Positions 43,097-51,879 of a DNA stretch of 64,000 nucleotides are shown here, in pieces. The notes beneath the pieces were generated by a model, which worked only from the letters and a program-made list of their open reading frames with translations, made no database searches and was not told the DNA's origin. The translations under genes were made by a program, and so were the position numbers. Each line of letters begins with the position of its first letter. Within the stretch, counting starts at the first letter, position 1. Origin of the DNA: SCQP01 sp050747745 (lineage in GTDB: Bacteria; Acidobacteriota; Terriglobia; Terriglobales; SCQP01); assembly GCA_050747745.1 (NCBI GenBank), contig JBOGKM010000104.1, positions 33,771 through 97,770 on the forward strand, written 5' to 3'.

Positions 43097-43528
43097 CTAG
43101 TGTTTGGCGCCAGCCGGGCTGTGATCGTAGGGTTGGGTGACCATGTCAACGGTGGTTAGGCCGCCGCTCTGGATGGCATCCATGACGAGCGCGAGCTCGC
43201 CCCAGGAAACGTGCTCATCGGCACGGACGTAAATCGCTTTCTGTTTGGTCCCGGCGCCCTGCTTTTTCAGATCGGCAACGATGGTGTTCAGATTGGTAAG
43301 GGTATTGCCGATGTAGACATCGCCGCTGCGGTCCACGGAAACCACGAGCAAAACCTTGTTGAGCGTTTTGGTGTTGTGGGTGTGGGGCACCTGCACCTGA
43401 ATGCTGGACTGCACCACGGGCGCGGTAATCATGAAAATGACCAGCAGCACCAGCATGACATCCACCAGCGGGGTAATGTTGATCTCGACCAGCGAGGTAC
43501 TGACACCGCTGTGCAGTGTTCCGGCCAT
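43097..43528 (-). CDS. tolR: TolR/ExbD-type motor protein
   Basis: 143 residues with the motor helix 'EINITPLVDVMLVLLVIFMIT' carrying the essential Asp, then a periplasmic domain ('DRSGDVYIGNTLTNLNTIVAD'). It lies between tolQ (three bases upstream) and the TolA-like gene. It works with TolQ as the proton-driven stator of the Tol system for outer-membrane constriction during division. Confidence 0.92.
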   Translation of the reverse strand: MAGTLHSGVSTSLVEINITPLVDVMLVLLVIFMITAPVVQSSIQVQVPHTHNTKTLNKVLLVVSVDRSGDVYIGNTLTNLNTIVADLKKQGAGTKQKAIYVRADEHVSWGELALVMDAIQSGGLTTVDMVTQPYDHSPAGAKH

Positions 43529-43531
43529 GAA

Positions 43532-44242
43532 TCAACGCCCTCCGACGGTGGCACGGTCGGGTTCCGACGCCTTGACCACATCTTCGGCGCGGCTGGTGAA
43601 TTCCAGTGAACACTCATCCATGGAGGTAGTCAGTTCGCGAATGCGGTGCACGAACTGGTTATAGGCGATCAAAGCGGGAATGGCCGCAAATAAACCCGCC
43701 GCGGTGGTGATCAGGGCTTCGGAAACCCCAGGCGCAACGGCGCGAAGCGTGGCCGTGCCGGAGGTTCCGAGATCGAAAAACGCATCCATGATGCCCCACA
43801 CTGTACCAAACAGGCCGATGAAGGGGCTGGCGGAGGCGATAGTGCCCAGCCAACTCATGCGCGATTCCAGGATGGAAACCTGATCGCCGGATTCGGCACG
43901 CATGGAACGCTCGACGGCGGCGACATTGCGGGCCGAGCCCGGGCGGAGCTGGCGTTCGAGCTCGTCGAAGCCTGCCTCAAACACGGCGACCGCCGGGCTA
44001 GGGAGAAAGTGCTCGGAAGCGGCGTGCAGCTCGCTCAAGCGTCCGGCCTTATACAGGGCACGCAGAAACTCACGGGTTTTGCGGCGCAATAGCTTGAAGG
44101 TGCGCCACTTGTCGTAAATGATCGTCCAGGAAAAGATGGAGAGGATGATCAAGATGACGAGGATGGCTTCCGCCACTGGGCCGATATTGGCCAAGATTCC
44201 TGATAGCGATGCACCAGGAGCAATCAGGCACAAGATAGTCAA
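43532..44242 (-). CDS. tolQ: TolQ/ExbB-type proton channel
   Basis: 236 residues from a TTG at 44242 supported by an AGGAG site five bases before it. Three helices: N-terminal ('AILVILIILSIFSWTIIY'), then 'MSWLGTIASASPFIGLFGTVWGIMDAF' and 'GVSEALITTAAGLFAAIPALIAYN'. The short first periplasmic segment and 'IIYDKWRTFK' fit TolQ rather than ExbB. It is the first gene of tolQRA, divergent from recN across a 110-base gap that should hold both promoters; I found no clear boxes there. Confidence 0.92.
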   Translation of the reverse strand: MTILCLIAPGASLSGILANIGPVAEAILVILIILSIFSWTIIYDKWRTFKLLRRKTREFLRALYKAGRLSELHAASEHFLPSPAVAVFEAGFDELERQLRPGSARNVAAVERSMRAESGDQVSILESRMSWLGTIASASPFIGLFGTVWGIMDAFFDLGTSGTATLRAVAPGVSEALITTAAGLFAAIPALIAYNQFVHRIRELTTSMDECSLEFTSRAEDVVKASEPDRATVGGR

Positions 44243-44352
44243 GTGGACTCCTGTCCATGCGGCCCTTGGCGGACCGCGGCGTGTAGATAGCTTAAAAGTA
44301 GCACAGCGTGGGGGCCAGAGTACGGTGGGGATATCCTGAACTGCACGGCATC

Positions 44353-46053
44353 ATGTTAATAACCCTCCAGATCGAAGACTATGCCCTGCTGGAACGGGCG
44401 TCGATTGACTTTGGACCGGGCCTGAATGTGCTCAGCGGCGAGACTGGGTCGGGAAAATCGATTCTGGTGGACGCGCTCGGGCTACTTCTGGGGGAACGGG
44501 CGGAAGCCGCAGCGGTGCGCAGCGGGGCCAAACAGGCGGTCGTGACCGGGAGGTTTTGCCTGCCATTCGCCAGCGCGGTGGAAACGCGATCGTGGATCGA
44601 AGAGCATGGGCTGGACGAGCTGGAGGAGGAGGTGCGGCTTCGGCGCGAGGTCGGAGGCGCACGCAGCCGGGCTTTCATCGATCATCAGCCGGTGACGCTG
44701 GCACTGCTGCGGCAGATGGCGCAACGGCTGGGCGAGATCCATTCCCAGAACGAGGCGCTGGTGAGTTTTACACCCACAGCCCAACTCCGCCTGCTGGACC
44801 GCTTCGCAGGACTGGAGGCGGAAGCCGCCGGTCTGGCCGCGGCCTACACGGCCTGGCGGAAATGCAGCCAGCGCGCACGGGCGGACGAGGATGACCAACG
44901 GCGGCGGCGCGAGCAGACCGAGTTGTGGCGATTTCAAGCGAACGAGATCGACGCGGTGCAGCCGCGGGAAGGCGAAGATGACCGCCTGAGCGCAGAACGG
45001 CAAATCCTGGCCAACTGCGAACGGGTGCTGGCCGCGGCTCACGGCACCTACAGCGCACTGTATGATGCGCCCGACGCGGCCGCGGCGCAGCTCAAGGCGG
45101 CGCAGCGCGCACTGCAAGACTGGCAGCGCTTCGACGGTGCCGTGGAAGGTCTCCATGAACGGGTGGAGGCGGTGCGGACGGAAGTGAACGACATCGCGCT
45201 CGAGGCCCTGCGGCTGACACAACGGATCGAGGCATCGCCCACCCGCCTGGCCGCGGTGGAGGAAAGGCTGGTGGCGCTGGAGCGGCTGCAGCGCAAGTAC
45301 GGGCCGACGCTGGCGGCAGTGCTGGAGCATCGGCGGAAGCTGGCGATCGAGATGGAGCTGCTGACGCAGTCGGAGACCACAACGGCGGCAGCGCGCGCGG
45401 AGACTGAAGCGGCCGAAGAGACCTATCGCAAGCTGGCATCCGGCGCGAGCCGCAAGCGTCGCGCGGCCGCACGGCGACTGAAGGCGGAGATTGAGGCAGA
45501 AGTCGCGGAGCTGGCCATGAAGCTGGACTTTGCAGTTGATTTCGCCGACGCAGAGGCCGGAGCGAGTGGTTGCGACCGGGTGCGCTTTCTGGCCTCGACC
45601 AATCCCGGCGAGCCACCGCAGCCGGTGGCCGAAATTGCATCCGGAGGGGAACTGTCGCGGCTGCTGCTGGCGCTACATCTGGTGACGGAGACGAGCGCCG
45701 GTGATCCGTTGGGAAGACAGCGAACGCTCGTCCTGGATGAAATTGACGCCGGCATTGGCGGGCAGGCAGCGGCGGCGGTAGGCCGAAAACTGCAGCGGCT
45801 GGGGGAACACTTTCAGGTGCTGTGCGTGACCCATCTGGCCCAGATCGCCTGCTGCGCCAGGCACCATCTGCGGGTGGAAAAACGCGAGAGCCAAGGGCGG
45901 ACAGTCACGGAGGTGAGGCCGCTGGACGGCGCCGCGCGCGAGGCTGAAATCGCGCGGATGCTGGCCGGAAATGCCGAAGATCCAACCGCGCTGCGGCACG
46001 CGCGTGAGCTGCTGGCAACGGGAGGGGGCCAACGTAGACGAGCGCGGGACTAG
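44353..46053 (+). CDS. recN: DNA repair protein RecN
   Basis: SMC-like ATPase that helps hold broken DNA ends for recombinational repair. 566 residues: Walker A 'LSGETGSGKSILVDALGLLLG' at the N terminus, a long helical coiled-coil middle (~160-400), and the C-terminal half with signature 'EIASGGELSRLLLALHLV', Walker B 'TLVLDEIDAGIGGQAA' and 'VLCVTHLAQIA'. The ATG at 44353 ('MLITLQIEDYALLE') is the conserved start. It is expected to be DNA-damage induced, but no LexA-like box was recognised in the 110 bases upstream. Confidence 0.95.
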   Translation: MLITLQIEDYALLERASIDFGPGLNVLSGETGSGKSILVDALGLLLGERAEAAAVRSGAKQAVVTGRFCLPFASAVETRSWIEEHGLDELEEEVRLRREVGGARSRAFIDHQPVTLALLRQMAQRLGEIHSQNEALVSFTPTAQLRLLDRFAGLEAEAAGLAAAYTAWRKCSQRARADEDDQRRRREQTELWRFQANEIDAVQPREGEDDRLSAERQILANCERVLAAAHGTYSALYDAPDAAAAQLKAAQRALQDWQRFDGAVEGLHERVEAVRTEVNDIALEALRLTQRIEASPTRLAAVEERLVALERLQRKYGPTLAAVLEHRRKLAIEMELLTQSETTTAAARAETEAAEETYRKLASGASRKRRAAARRLKAEIEAEVAELAMKLDFAVDFADAEAGASGCDRVRFLASTNPGEPPQPVAEIASGGELSRLLLALHLVTETSAGDPLGRQRTLVLDEIDAGIGGQAAAAVGRKLQRLGEHFQVLCVTHLAQIACCARHHLRVEKRESQGRTVTEVRPLDGAAREAEIARMLAGNAEDPTALRHARELLATGGGQRRRARD

Positions 46054-46067
46054 CCCAGGGGCCTGGG
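46054..46067. terminator. GC hairpin between convergent recN and cupin genes
   Basis: CCCAG-GGGC-CTGGG stem-loop directly after the recN stop and before the cupin stop. It reads the same on both strands and could end transcription from either side, but it lacks a T-run, so it may only act as a weak or Rho-assisted stop. Confidence 0.3.
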
Positions 46068-46072
46068 GCGTT

Positions 46073-46429
46073 CTACGGATCGCGGTGGACGGTAGCGGGG
46101 CTGAAGGCGGGCAGGCAAACGGCGATGTAGCCTGCGCCCTGTGGGGTGGAGTAGCGCACCCACTCGCCGGTGGATGCGATCACGGCCTGACCGGCGGCGA
46201 GGTCGAGGGAGCCACCGCGGAATTCCACATGCAACACGCCGGAAAGCACCAGCGTGTATTCATCGAACTCGGGTGTCTGGCCGGGCTCCTGCCAGCCGGG
46301 CGGGCTTTGCATGCGGGCGATGCTGCAGTCCGAGGTCGAGGAGTTGACGCGGCCGATGAACTCATCAATCAACTTGGGCTTGCTGCCAGCGGGGGCAATG
46401 CGGGTGGGTTGCGGAATCAGGCGAGGCAT
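46073..46429 (-). CDS. cupin-domain protein
   Basis: 118 residues with a single small beta-barrel: 'EPGQTPEFDEYTLVLSGVLHVEF' and 'LAAGQAVIASTGEWVRYSTPQGAGYIAVCLPAF' follow the two cupin motifs. The metal-binding His residues are only partly kept: the first motif has Glu/Asp in place of His. It may therefore bind metal differently or not at all. Last gene of the SUF-linked run, four bases after the HAD gene. Ligand unknown. Confidence 0.82.
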   Translation of the reverse strand: MPRLIPQPTRIAPAGSKPKLIDEFIGRVNSSTSDCSIARMQSPPGWQEPGQTPEFDEYTLVLSGVLHVEFRGGSLDLAAGQAVIASTGEWVRYSTPQGAGYIAVCLPAFSPATVHRDP

Positions 46430-46433
46430 AGGG

Positions 46434-47021
46434 CTATATTTGCAGATCGTGGCGAAGCTGGGCGGCGGAGCGGAACAGGTAACAGGTGAAGCCGAGGGAG
46501 CGGGGCGCGGCCAGGTTTTCTTCGCGGTCGTCCACGAAGGCGCACTCTTGCGGGCGGGCGTGCAGAATGCCGAGGGCGCGTTGAAAGATCTCCGGCTCGG
46601 GCTTGCGCGCGCCCAGGTAGCAGGAGCAGCAGAAGGCGGAAAAGTAGCGATCGAGCTGAAAGCGTGCGATGCGGTACTGGTTCAGTTCGCAGCCTTCGTT
46701 GTTGAGCGTGGCGAGGCGGATGCCGGATGCCGCCAGCTCGGGGAGCAGGGCCAGAGATTCGGGCAGGGGTTGGGAGCACGATTCCATGAAGGTGCGGAAC
46801 TGCTCGCGGGAGAACGAGCGGGGCTGATGGAACACGACCTGATCGAGATACTGGTCCAGAGATAAATCGCCACATTCGAGAGCGCGGGCAGCGGGGGCAT
46901 GCCGCAGCTCCAACTCGCCGTGGTCGAGGCTAAAATTCTGGGCCGCGCGGGCGCGCTCGCCGTGATCCCAGCCGTTCGTGAGCAGGACCCCGCCCACATC
47001 AAAAAAGATGATGGAGGGCAT
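46434..47021 (-). CDS. HAD-superfamily hydrolase
   Basis: 195 residues. Motif I 'FFDVGGVLL' (nucleophile Asp8; the second position Gly10 replaces the usual Asp, as in the YihX/epoxide-hydrolase-like group), a helical cap ('GDLSLDQYLDQVVFH'), motif II 'LATLNNE', motif III Lys in 'GARKPEPEIFQRAL' and motif IV 'AFVDDREEN'. Probably a small-molecule phosphatase. Its stop abuts the regulator gene upstream (one-base spacing), so it belongs to the SUF transcript. Substrate unknown. Confidence 0.88.
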   Translation of the reverse strand: MPSIIFFDVGGVLLTNGWDHGERARAAQNFSLDHGELELRHAPAARALECGDLSLDQYLDQVVFHQPRSFSREQFRTFMESCSQPLPESLALLPELAASGIRLATLNNEGCELNQYRIARFQLDRYFSAFCCSCYLGARKPEPEIFQRALGILHARPQECAFVDDREENLAAPRSLGFTCYLFRSAAQLRHDLQI

Positions 47022-47519
47022 TTAGTTTTTGGCGGAGGCGGGCATAATACCGACCACGGACACCAAGTGGTCCATCCATGCGGTCATTTCAGTTTCATTG
47101 CAGAGCAGGTCGCGCAAGCTGGTGTTGTCGAGAACCTGATCCATGACCAGCTGGAGTGAGCGCCAGAGGGAGCGAAGGGAGCAGTCGACGGAGTGAGTGC
47201 AAACGCTTTCCTCGCCGGCGTGGCTGGCGCAAAAGCCGGGTTCATAGAGGCGGCCCCCCAGCACGGCAAGGACCTCGCCGACGGGAATGCGCTCGGGCGG
47301 GCGCGCCAGCACGTAACCGCCGGCGGCGCCGCGGGCACTGGCGACCAGACCGCCAGTGCGCAGAATGCGCAGCAGCTTGGCCACGTAAGGGACGGAAAGC
47401 CCTTCGACGCGGCTGATTTCCGGGATCGAAAGCGCGCCAGCAGTTCCCTGCTCCTGATAGCGAATGCCCAGGCGCAGCAGGCAGCGCAGACCATATTCTT
47501 CCTGGCTGGAGAACTTCAT
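47022..47519 (-). CDS. Rrf2-family transcription regulator (IscR/SufR-like)
   Basis: 165 residues. Winged helix-turn-helix 'SIPEISRVEGLSVPYVAKLLRILR' and wing 'SARGAAGGYVLARPP'. Three Cys (97, 107, 113) in a CX9CX5C spacing sit where IscR holds its [2Fe-2S] cluster, with a fourth Cys at 140. It lies six bases after sufT in the SUF operon, so it likely senses cluster status and controls these genes. Placing the regulator at the end of the structural genes rather than the front is less common. The operator was not identified. Confidence 0.92.
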   Translation of the reverse strand: MKFSSQEEYGLRCLLRLGIRYQEQGTAGALSIPEISRVEGLSVPYVAKLLRILRTGGLVASARGAAGGYVLARPPERIPVGEVLAVLGGRLYEPGFCASHAGEESVCTHSVDCSLRSLWRSLQLVMDQVLDNTSLRDLLCNETEMTAWMDHLVSVVGIMPASAKN

Positions 47520-47525
47520 GGCGTA

Positions 47526-48038
47526 TTACCAGTCAATGCCCAACTGCAGGCGGGCAGCTTGCGACATTTTGCTTTGGTCCCAGGGCGGGTCCCAAACCAG
47601 TTCGAGTTGCACATCTGTTACTCCGGGCACGGAGCGCACTTTGGTTTCGACCTCGCCCGGCAATACTCCCGCGGCCGGGCAGCCGGGGGCGGTAAGCGTC
47701 ATGACTACATGCACGGCGCCGGTATCGGCAATATCGACCCGATAAATGAGGCCGAGGTCGTAAATATTGATGGGAATTTCCGGATCGTAGCAGCTCTTCA
47801 TCGCGTCCACGATATACTCACGCAGCACGGCGATTTCGGGGCTGTCGGCGGGCGACTGCGGGCCGGTTTCCGCCACCGCGACCGGGGCAGGTTGGCGACG
47901 CTCCCACTCGCGGCGCAACTCGGCGGCCGTTTCGCGCTGGCGGCTAGCTTCCTTCAGCACCGCCGGTTCGGCGGATCGATCCAGCTCGGCCGCCACCGCC
48001 TCCTTATGTTCGGCTTCGCGCAATAAAAAATCGTCCAT
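47526..48038 (-). CDS. sufT: SufT/DUF59 iron-sulfur maturation protein
   Basis: 170 residues. A charged, helical N-terminal extension (~1-65) precedes the MIP18/DUF59 domain: 'IVDAMKSCYDPEIPINIYDLGLIYRVDI', 'VVMTLTAPGCPAAGVLPGEVETKV', 'VQLELVWDPPWDQSKMSQAARLQLG'. This matches SufT, needed for Fe-S delivery under high demand. A GGAG site precedes the ATG. The extension is longer than in many SufT proteins and may mediate docking. Confidence 0.92.
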   Translation of the reverse strand: MDDFLLREAEHKEAVAAELDRSAEPAVLKEASRQRETAAELRREWERRQPAPVAVAETGPQSPADSPEIAVLREYIVDAMKSCYDPEIPINIYDLGLIYRVDIADTGAVHVVMTLTAPGCPAAGVLPGEVETKVRSVPGVTDVQLELVWDPPWDQSKMSQAARLQLGIDW

Positions 48039-48041
48039 ATA

Positions 48042-48503
48042 TCACTCCGTGCTGACGGGCGCACCTTCGGCGGGGGACGCAAGCGCGGCATGCAGCGTGT
48101 GCCAGGCGAGACTGGCGCACTTGACGCGCGCCGGATATTCGCTCACGCCGGAAAAGACTTCGAGCTTGCCCAGTTCGGGCGCATCGGCGGGAGATGTGCC
48201 GGGGTTGCCGGTGACCAGGGCGTGGAAGCGCTGAAACAGCGCTTCGACTTCGGCGCGGGTTTTTCCCTGAACCACTTCGGTCAGCAGCGAGGCGGAGGCG
48301 GTGGAGATGGCGCAGCCGCTGCCCTGAAACTTCACCTGGCGCAGCACGTCACCCTCAAGCTGGACCTGGACGGTGACCCGGTCGCCGCAGAGGCGATTGA
48401 AACCCTGAGCTTGGCGGTTGGCTTCCGCCAGCGGACCGAAATTGCGCGGCCGCTTGCTGTGGTCGATGATTAGCTCGCGGTACAAATCACCCAGTTGGGA
48501 CAT
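48042..48503 (-). CDS. sufU: SufU-type Fe-S scaffold / sulfur acceptor
   Basis: 153 residues from the ATG at 48503. 'LYRELIIDHSKRPRNFGPL' start, 'NRLCGDRVTVQVQLEG' (first Cys plus Asp), 'QGSGCAISTASASLLTE' (second Cys) and 'RVKCASLAWHTLHAAL' (third Cys). The ~20-residue insert between the second and third Cys is the SufU mark, distinguishing it from IscU. SufU binds zinc and accepts sulfur from SufS, replacing SufE. It overlaps sufS by one base (TAATG). Confidence 0.93.
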   Translation of the reverse strand: MSQLGDLYRELIIDHSKRPRNFGPLAEANRQAQGFNRLCGDRVTVQVQLEGDVLRQVKFQGSGCAISTASASLLTEVVQGKTRAEVEALFQRFHALVTGNPGTSPADAPELGKLEVFSGVSEYPARVKCASLAWHTLHAALASPAEGAPVSTE

Positions 48504-49738
48504 TAGCCAAACATCTCCCGGACACGCTGCAGGCCTTCGGCCAGGCGTTCCATTTCGCGACGGGTGTTGTAGAGGGCGAGCGAGGCGCGGGTGGTGGCGG
48601 GGATGGCGAAGCGGTCCATAACCGGCTGGGCGCAATGGTGGCCGGTGCGGACGGCGATATCGAAGGAATCGAGCACGGTGCCGACATCATGGGGATGGAT
48701 GCCTTCCATGATGAACGAGAGTACACCGGCCTTGTCCGAGGCTGTGCCAATGAGGCGCAGGCCGGGAACCTGGAGCAGTAGCTTGGTACCATAGGCCAGC
48801 AGATCGTGCTCGTGGAGGGCAATGGCCGCCCGGTCCTGGGCTTGCAGCCACGCCAGGGCGGCACCCAAGCCAATCGCGCCCGCGATGTTTGGGGTGCCAG
48901 CCTCGAACTTGTAAGGAATCTCGTTATAGGTGGTTTCCTCGAAGGTGACGGAGCGAATCATATCCCCGCCGCCCTGCCAGGGCGGGAGTCGTTCAAGCCA
49001 CTCCGTGGTTCCATAGAGGACGCCGATGCCGGTCGGACCGAAGACCTTGTGGCCAGAAATGGCGTAGAAGTCGCAGCCGAGCGCACGCACATCGACGGGG
49101 AGGTGAGGGACCGCCTGGGCGCCATCCACGAGCACCGGGACCTGGCGGGTATGGGCGAGGCGGATCATTCCCGCGATCGGGTTGACGGTGCCCAAGGCGT
49201 TGGACACGTGCGCGAAGGTGGCGATTTTGGTTTTGGGGCCAAGGAGGCGGGCAAAGGCGTCCAGATCCACCTCGCCGCGATCGTTGATGGGGACAACGCG
49301 CAGGCAGGCGCCGGTGGAGGCACAGGCCAACTGCCAGGGAACGATGTTGGAATGGTGTTCGAGGGCGGTGAGCAGGACCTCGTCGCCGGGATGGAGCTGG
49401 GTGCGCGCAAAACCTTGCGCCACGAGATTGATGGCTTCCGTGGCGCCACGGACGAAGACGATTTCCTGGTGCGAGGCCGCGTTCAGAAAACCGCGGGCGA
49501 TTTCGCGAGCGGCTTCGTAATTCTCAGTGGCGCGCTGGCCCAGACGATGCACCGAACGATGAATGTTGGCACACTCTTCGGTGTAGAAGCGGCGGAGGGC
49601 ATCGAGCACCACCTGAGGCTTTTGCGTGGTGGCGGCATTGTCGAGATAGGCCAGCTTGGGGTAAGCGGCGAGCAGCGGGAATTCAGCCCGCACGGCCTCG
49701 CCTTCAAAAACCGATGGAACCATAGCACGGATCGCCAT
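48503..49738 (-). CDS. sufS: cysteine desulfurase SufS
   Basis: Group II PLP desulfurase that mobilises sulfur from cysteine. Key features: 'AYLDNAATTQKPQVVLDAL', 'HRSVHRLGQRATENYE', 'LTALEHHSNIVPW', the Schiff-base Lys in 'ISGHKVFGPTGIG', and the persulfide Cys in 'VRTGHHCAQPVM'. The ATG at 49738 overlaps the sufD stop by one base and is preferred to an ATG at 49759. It acts with SufU, encoded next. Confidence 0.96.
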   Translation of the reverse strand: MAIRAMVPSVFEGEAVRAEFPLLAAYPKLAYLDNAATTQKPQVVLDALRRFYTEECANIHRSVHRLGQRATENYEAAREIARGFLNAASHQEIVFVRGATEAINLVAQGFARTQLHPGDEVLLTALEHHSNIVPWQLACASTGACLRVVPINDRGEVDLDAFARLLGPKTKIATFAHVSNALGTVNPIAGMIRLAHTRQVPVLVDGAQAVPHLPVDVRALGCDFYAISGHKVFGPTGIGVLYGTTEWLERLPPWQGGGDMIRSVTFEETTYNEIPYKFEAGTPNIAGAIGLGAALAWLQAQDRAAIALHEHDLLAYGTKLLLQVPGLRLIGTASDKAGVLSFIMEGIHPHDVGTVLDSFDIAVRTGHHCAQPVMDRFAIPATTRASLALYNTRREMERLAEGLQRVREMFG

Positions 49739-51072
49739 CACGCTGCCCACTTTCTCCATAAGAGCGCCTCGATCTGCCCGCGCAGGGCGGACGATTGGAT
49801 GCGGCTGAGGACGTCGGCGGCAAAGGCGTAGACGAGCAATTTGCGGCTTTCCTCCAGGCCGAGGCCGCGCGAGCGCAGGTAAAACAACGCTTGGGCATCG
49901 AGCTGGCCGACGGTGGCACCGTGGGTGCAGCGCACGTCATCGGCGTAGATTTCCAACTGGGGCTGGCTGTTGACGGTGGCGGCGGAGTCAGAAAGCAGGA
50001 GATTTTTACTGCTTTGAATGGCATCGGTATGCTGGGCATCGGGGCGGACGATGATGCGGCCATTGAAGATGCCTTCGGAATTTTGGTCGAGGATGCCTTT
50101 GTAATATTCGCGGCTGGTGCCGAGGGGGCGGGCATGGTCCAGAACGGTGGAGTTGTCAACGTGCTGGGCGCCGTCGAGCGCGAACAGGCCGTTGAGGACG
50201 CATTCGGCGCCTTCGCCATCGAGGATGCAATGGACGTTGTTGCGGACCAGGCCGCCGCCCAAGGAGATGGAATGGGCGGTGAAGCGGCTGTCGCGGCCCT
50301 GGCAGGCGCGCAGTTTGGAGATATGGAAAGCGGAGAGGCTTTCCTGCTCGATGCGGGTATATTCCACCTGGGCGTTCTCGGCGATTTCGAAAGCGACCAC
50401 GGCGTTGGCGAGGTAGACATCGCCGGGAAAGCCGGCGCTGGTTTCGACCACGGAGAACTGACTCTCGCGGCCGGCGAGCACCAGCGTGCGGGGATGGGAA
50501 ATGCCCTTGCGCTCCGCAGAGCCGGTGGTGAGGTAGAGGACGGAGATGGGCTGGGATAAGACGGCGCGGGGCGCTATTTCGATCCAAGCGCCATCGGCTA
50601 GAAAGCTGGTGTTGAGGGCGACGAAGGCTTGCAGGCGCTCGTCCTCGTAGTCGAGATACGGACGCAGCTCGACACCGTCGGCAGCGAAACGTTCGGCCAG
50701 CGATCCCATGCGGCAGGCGGCGGGCAAGGCGGTCGAGGACAAGCCGGGGGCGAAAGCACCGTTGATGAAGACCAGCCGGGGCGCGTTCGCGCTCCAGTCG
50801 ACGCCGGGCAGATCGAGATTGCGCAGGCGCGGCACCAACTGCGCGGGCGGCAGCGGCAGCTGGGGATCGAAGATGCTGCGGACGATGGGGGCGGTATTGG
50901 TCTGGCGCCAGCCTTCCATTTTGTGGTGCGGGAAGCCGAGCTCGGAAAAGCGGGCAAAGGCGGCCTGGCGCAACTCGTGCAGCCAGGCGGGGCGGGGATC
51001 CTGGCCGGCAAAGCGGGCCATGTAGCTGGCGAATACGCCAGTGGTGGCATCCTTGAGGCCGAACAGGGGCAT
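49738..51072 (-). CDS. sufD: Fe-S assembly scaffold subunit SufD
   Basis: 444 residues, forming the SufBCD scaffold. The N terminus has 'GFPHHKMEGWRQTN' (the typical KxExWRxT element). A right-handed beta-helix follows, and the C terminus shows 'DNSTVLDHARPLGTSREYYKGIL', 'YADDVRCTHGATVGQLDAQALFYLRSRGL', the SufB/SufD core motif. The ATG at 51072 is near the sufC stop (two-base gap). Confidence 0.95.
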   Translation of the reverse strand: MPLFGLKDATTGVFASYMARFAGQDPRPAWLHELRQAAFARFSELGFPHHKMEGWRQTNTAPIVRSIFDPQLPLPPAQLVPRLRNLDLPGVDWSANAPRLVFINGAFAPGLSSTALPAACRMGSLAERFAADGVELRPYLDYEDERLQAFVALNTSFLADGAWIEIAPRAVLSQPISVLYLTTGSAERKGISHPRTLVLAGRESQFSVVETSAGFPGDVYLANAVVAFEIAENAQVEYTRIEQESLSAFHISKLRACQGRDSRFTAHSISLGGGLVRNNVHCILDGEGAECVLNGLFALDGAQHVDNSTVLDHARPLGTSREYYKGILDQNSEGIFNGRIIVRPDAQHTDAIQSSKNLLLSDSAATVNSQPQLEIYADDVRCTHGATVGQLDAQALFYLRSRGLGLEESRKLLVYAFAADVLSRIQSSALRGQIEALLWRKWAA

Positions 51073-51074
51073 GG

Positions 51075-51866
51075 CTAGGCTCCCCGGTGATGGCCGGCCG
51101 GCCCGGTGAGCGCCTCGACCAGGTCGGGTTCGCCCAGCCACTGATAGCCTTTGTCTTCCAGCTCCAGCGCCAGCTCCTTGCCACCGGTTTTGACGATGCG
51201 GCCGGCGGAGAGCACATGCACCTGATCGGGAACGATGTAGTTCAGCAGGCGTTGATAGTGGGTGACGAGGACGATGGAGCGCTGGGGGGAGCGCAACGCG
51301 TTGACGCCTTCGGCGACCATTTTGAGGGCGTCAATGTCGAGGCCGGAGTCGGTTTCGTCGAGAATCGCCAGTTTGGGTTCGAGCACGGCCATCTGGAAGA
51401 TTTCATTGCGCTTTTTTTCGCCGCCGGAAAAGCCCTCGTTGACGGCGCGGTTCATCAGCGCCTCGTCCATGCGCAGCAGCTTCATTTTGCGCTGGATATG
51501 CTGGAGGAAATCGACCGCGTCGAGATCGCTCTGCCCCTGGTATTTGCGGATGGCGTTGAGAGCGGCACGCAAGAAATAGTTATTGCTGACGCCGGGAATT
51601 TCGACCGGATATTGAAACGCAAGAAACACGCCGGCGCGGGCGCGATCCTCGGGCGAGAGCGCCAGCAGATCCCGGCCCTGGTAAAGAACCGAACCGCGGG
51701 TGACGGCGTAACTGTCGCGGCCGGCGAGCACCTGCGCGAGCGTGCTTTTGCCGCTGCCGTTGGGGCCCATGATGGCATGGACCTCGCCGGTTTTCACGTG
51801 AAGGTCGACACCGCGCAGGATCTCCTTGCCAGCCACCTCCGCGTGCAGATCTTTGATGTCGAGCAT
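51075..51866 (-). CDS. sufC: Fe-S assembly ATPase SufC
   Basis: 263 residues. ABC ATPase of the SUF scaffold: Walker A 'GPNGSGKSTLAQVLAG', Q-loop 'GVFLAFQYPVEIPGVSN', signature 'EGFSGGEKKRNEIFQMAVL', Walker B 'LAILDETDSGLDIDAL' and switch 'VLVTHYQRLL'. The ATG at 51866 has a GAGGAT box nine bases before it; a TTG at 51887 that overlaps sufB is less likely. Confidence 0.96.
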   Translation of the reverse strand: MLDIKDLHAEVAGKEILRGVDLHVKTGEVHAIMGPNGSGKSTLAQVLAGRDSYAVTRGSVLYQGRDLLALSPEDRARAGVFLAFQYPVEIPGVSNNYFLRAALNAIRKYQGQSDLDAVDFLQHIQRKMKLLRMDEALMNRAVNEGFSGGEKKRNEIFQMAVLEPKLAILDETDSGLDIDALKMVAEGVNALRSPQRSIVLVTHYQRLLNYIVPDQVHVLSAGRIVKTGGKELALELEDKGYQWLGEPDLVEALTGPAGHHRGA

Positions 51867-51879
51867 GTCCACATTATCC

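Noticed and set aside
46434..47021. HAD protein as an inactive pseudo-enzyme because motif I is DVGG rather than DxD
   Set aside because: Gly at the second position is normal for the YihX/epoxide-hydrolase-like HAD group; the nucleophile Asp, Lys and motif IV Asp residues are intact.
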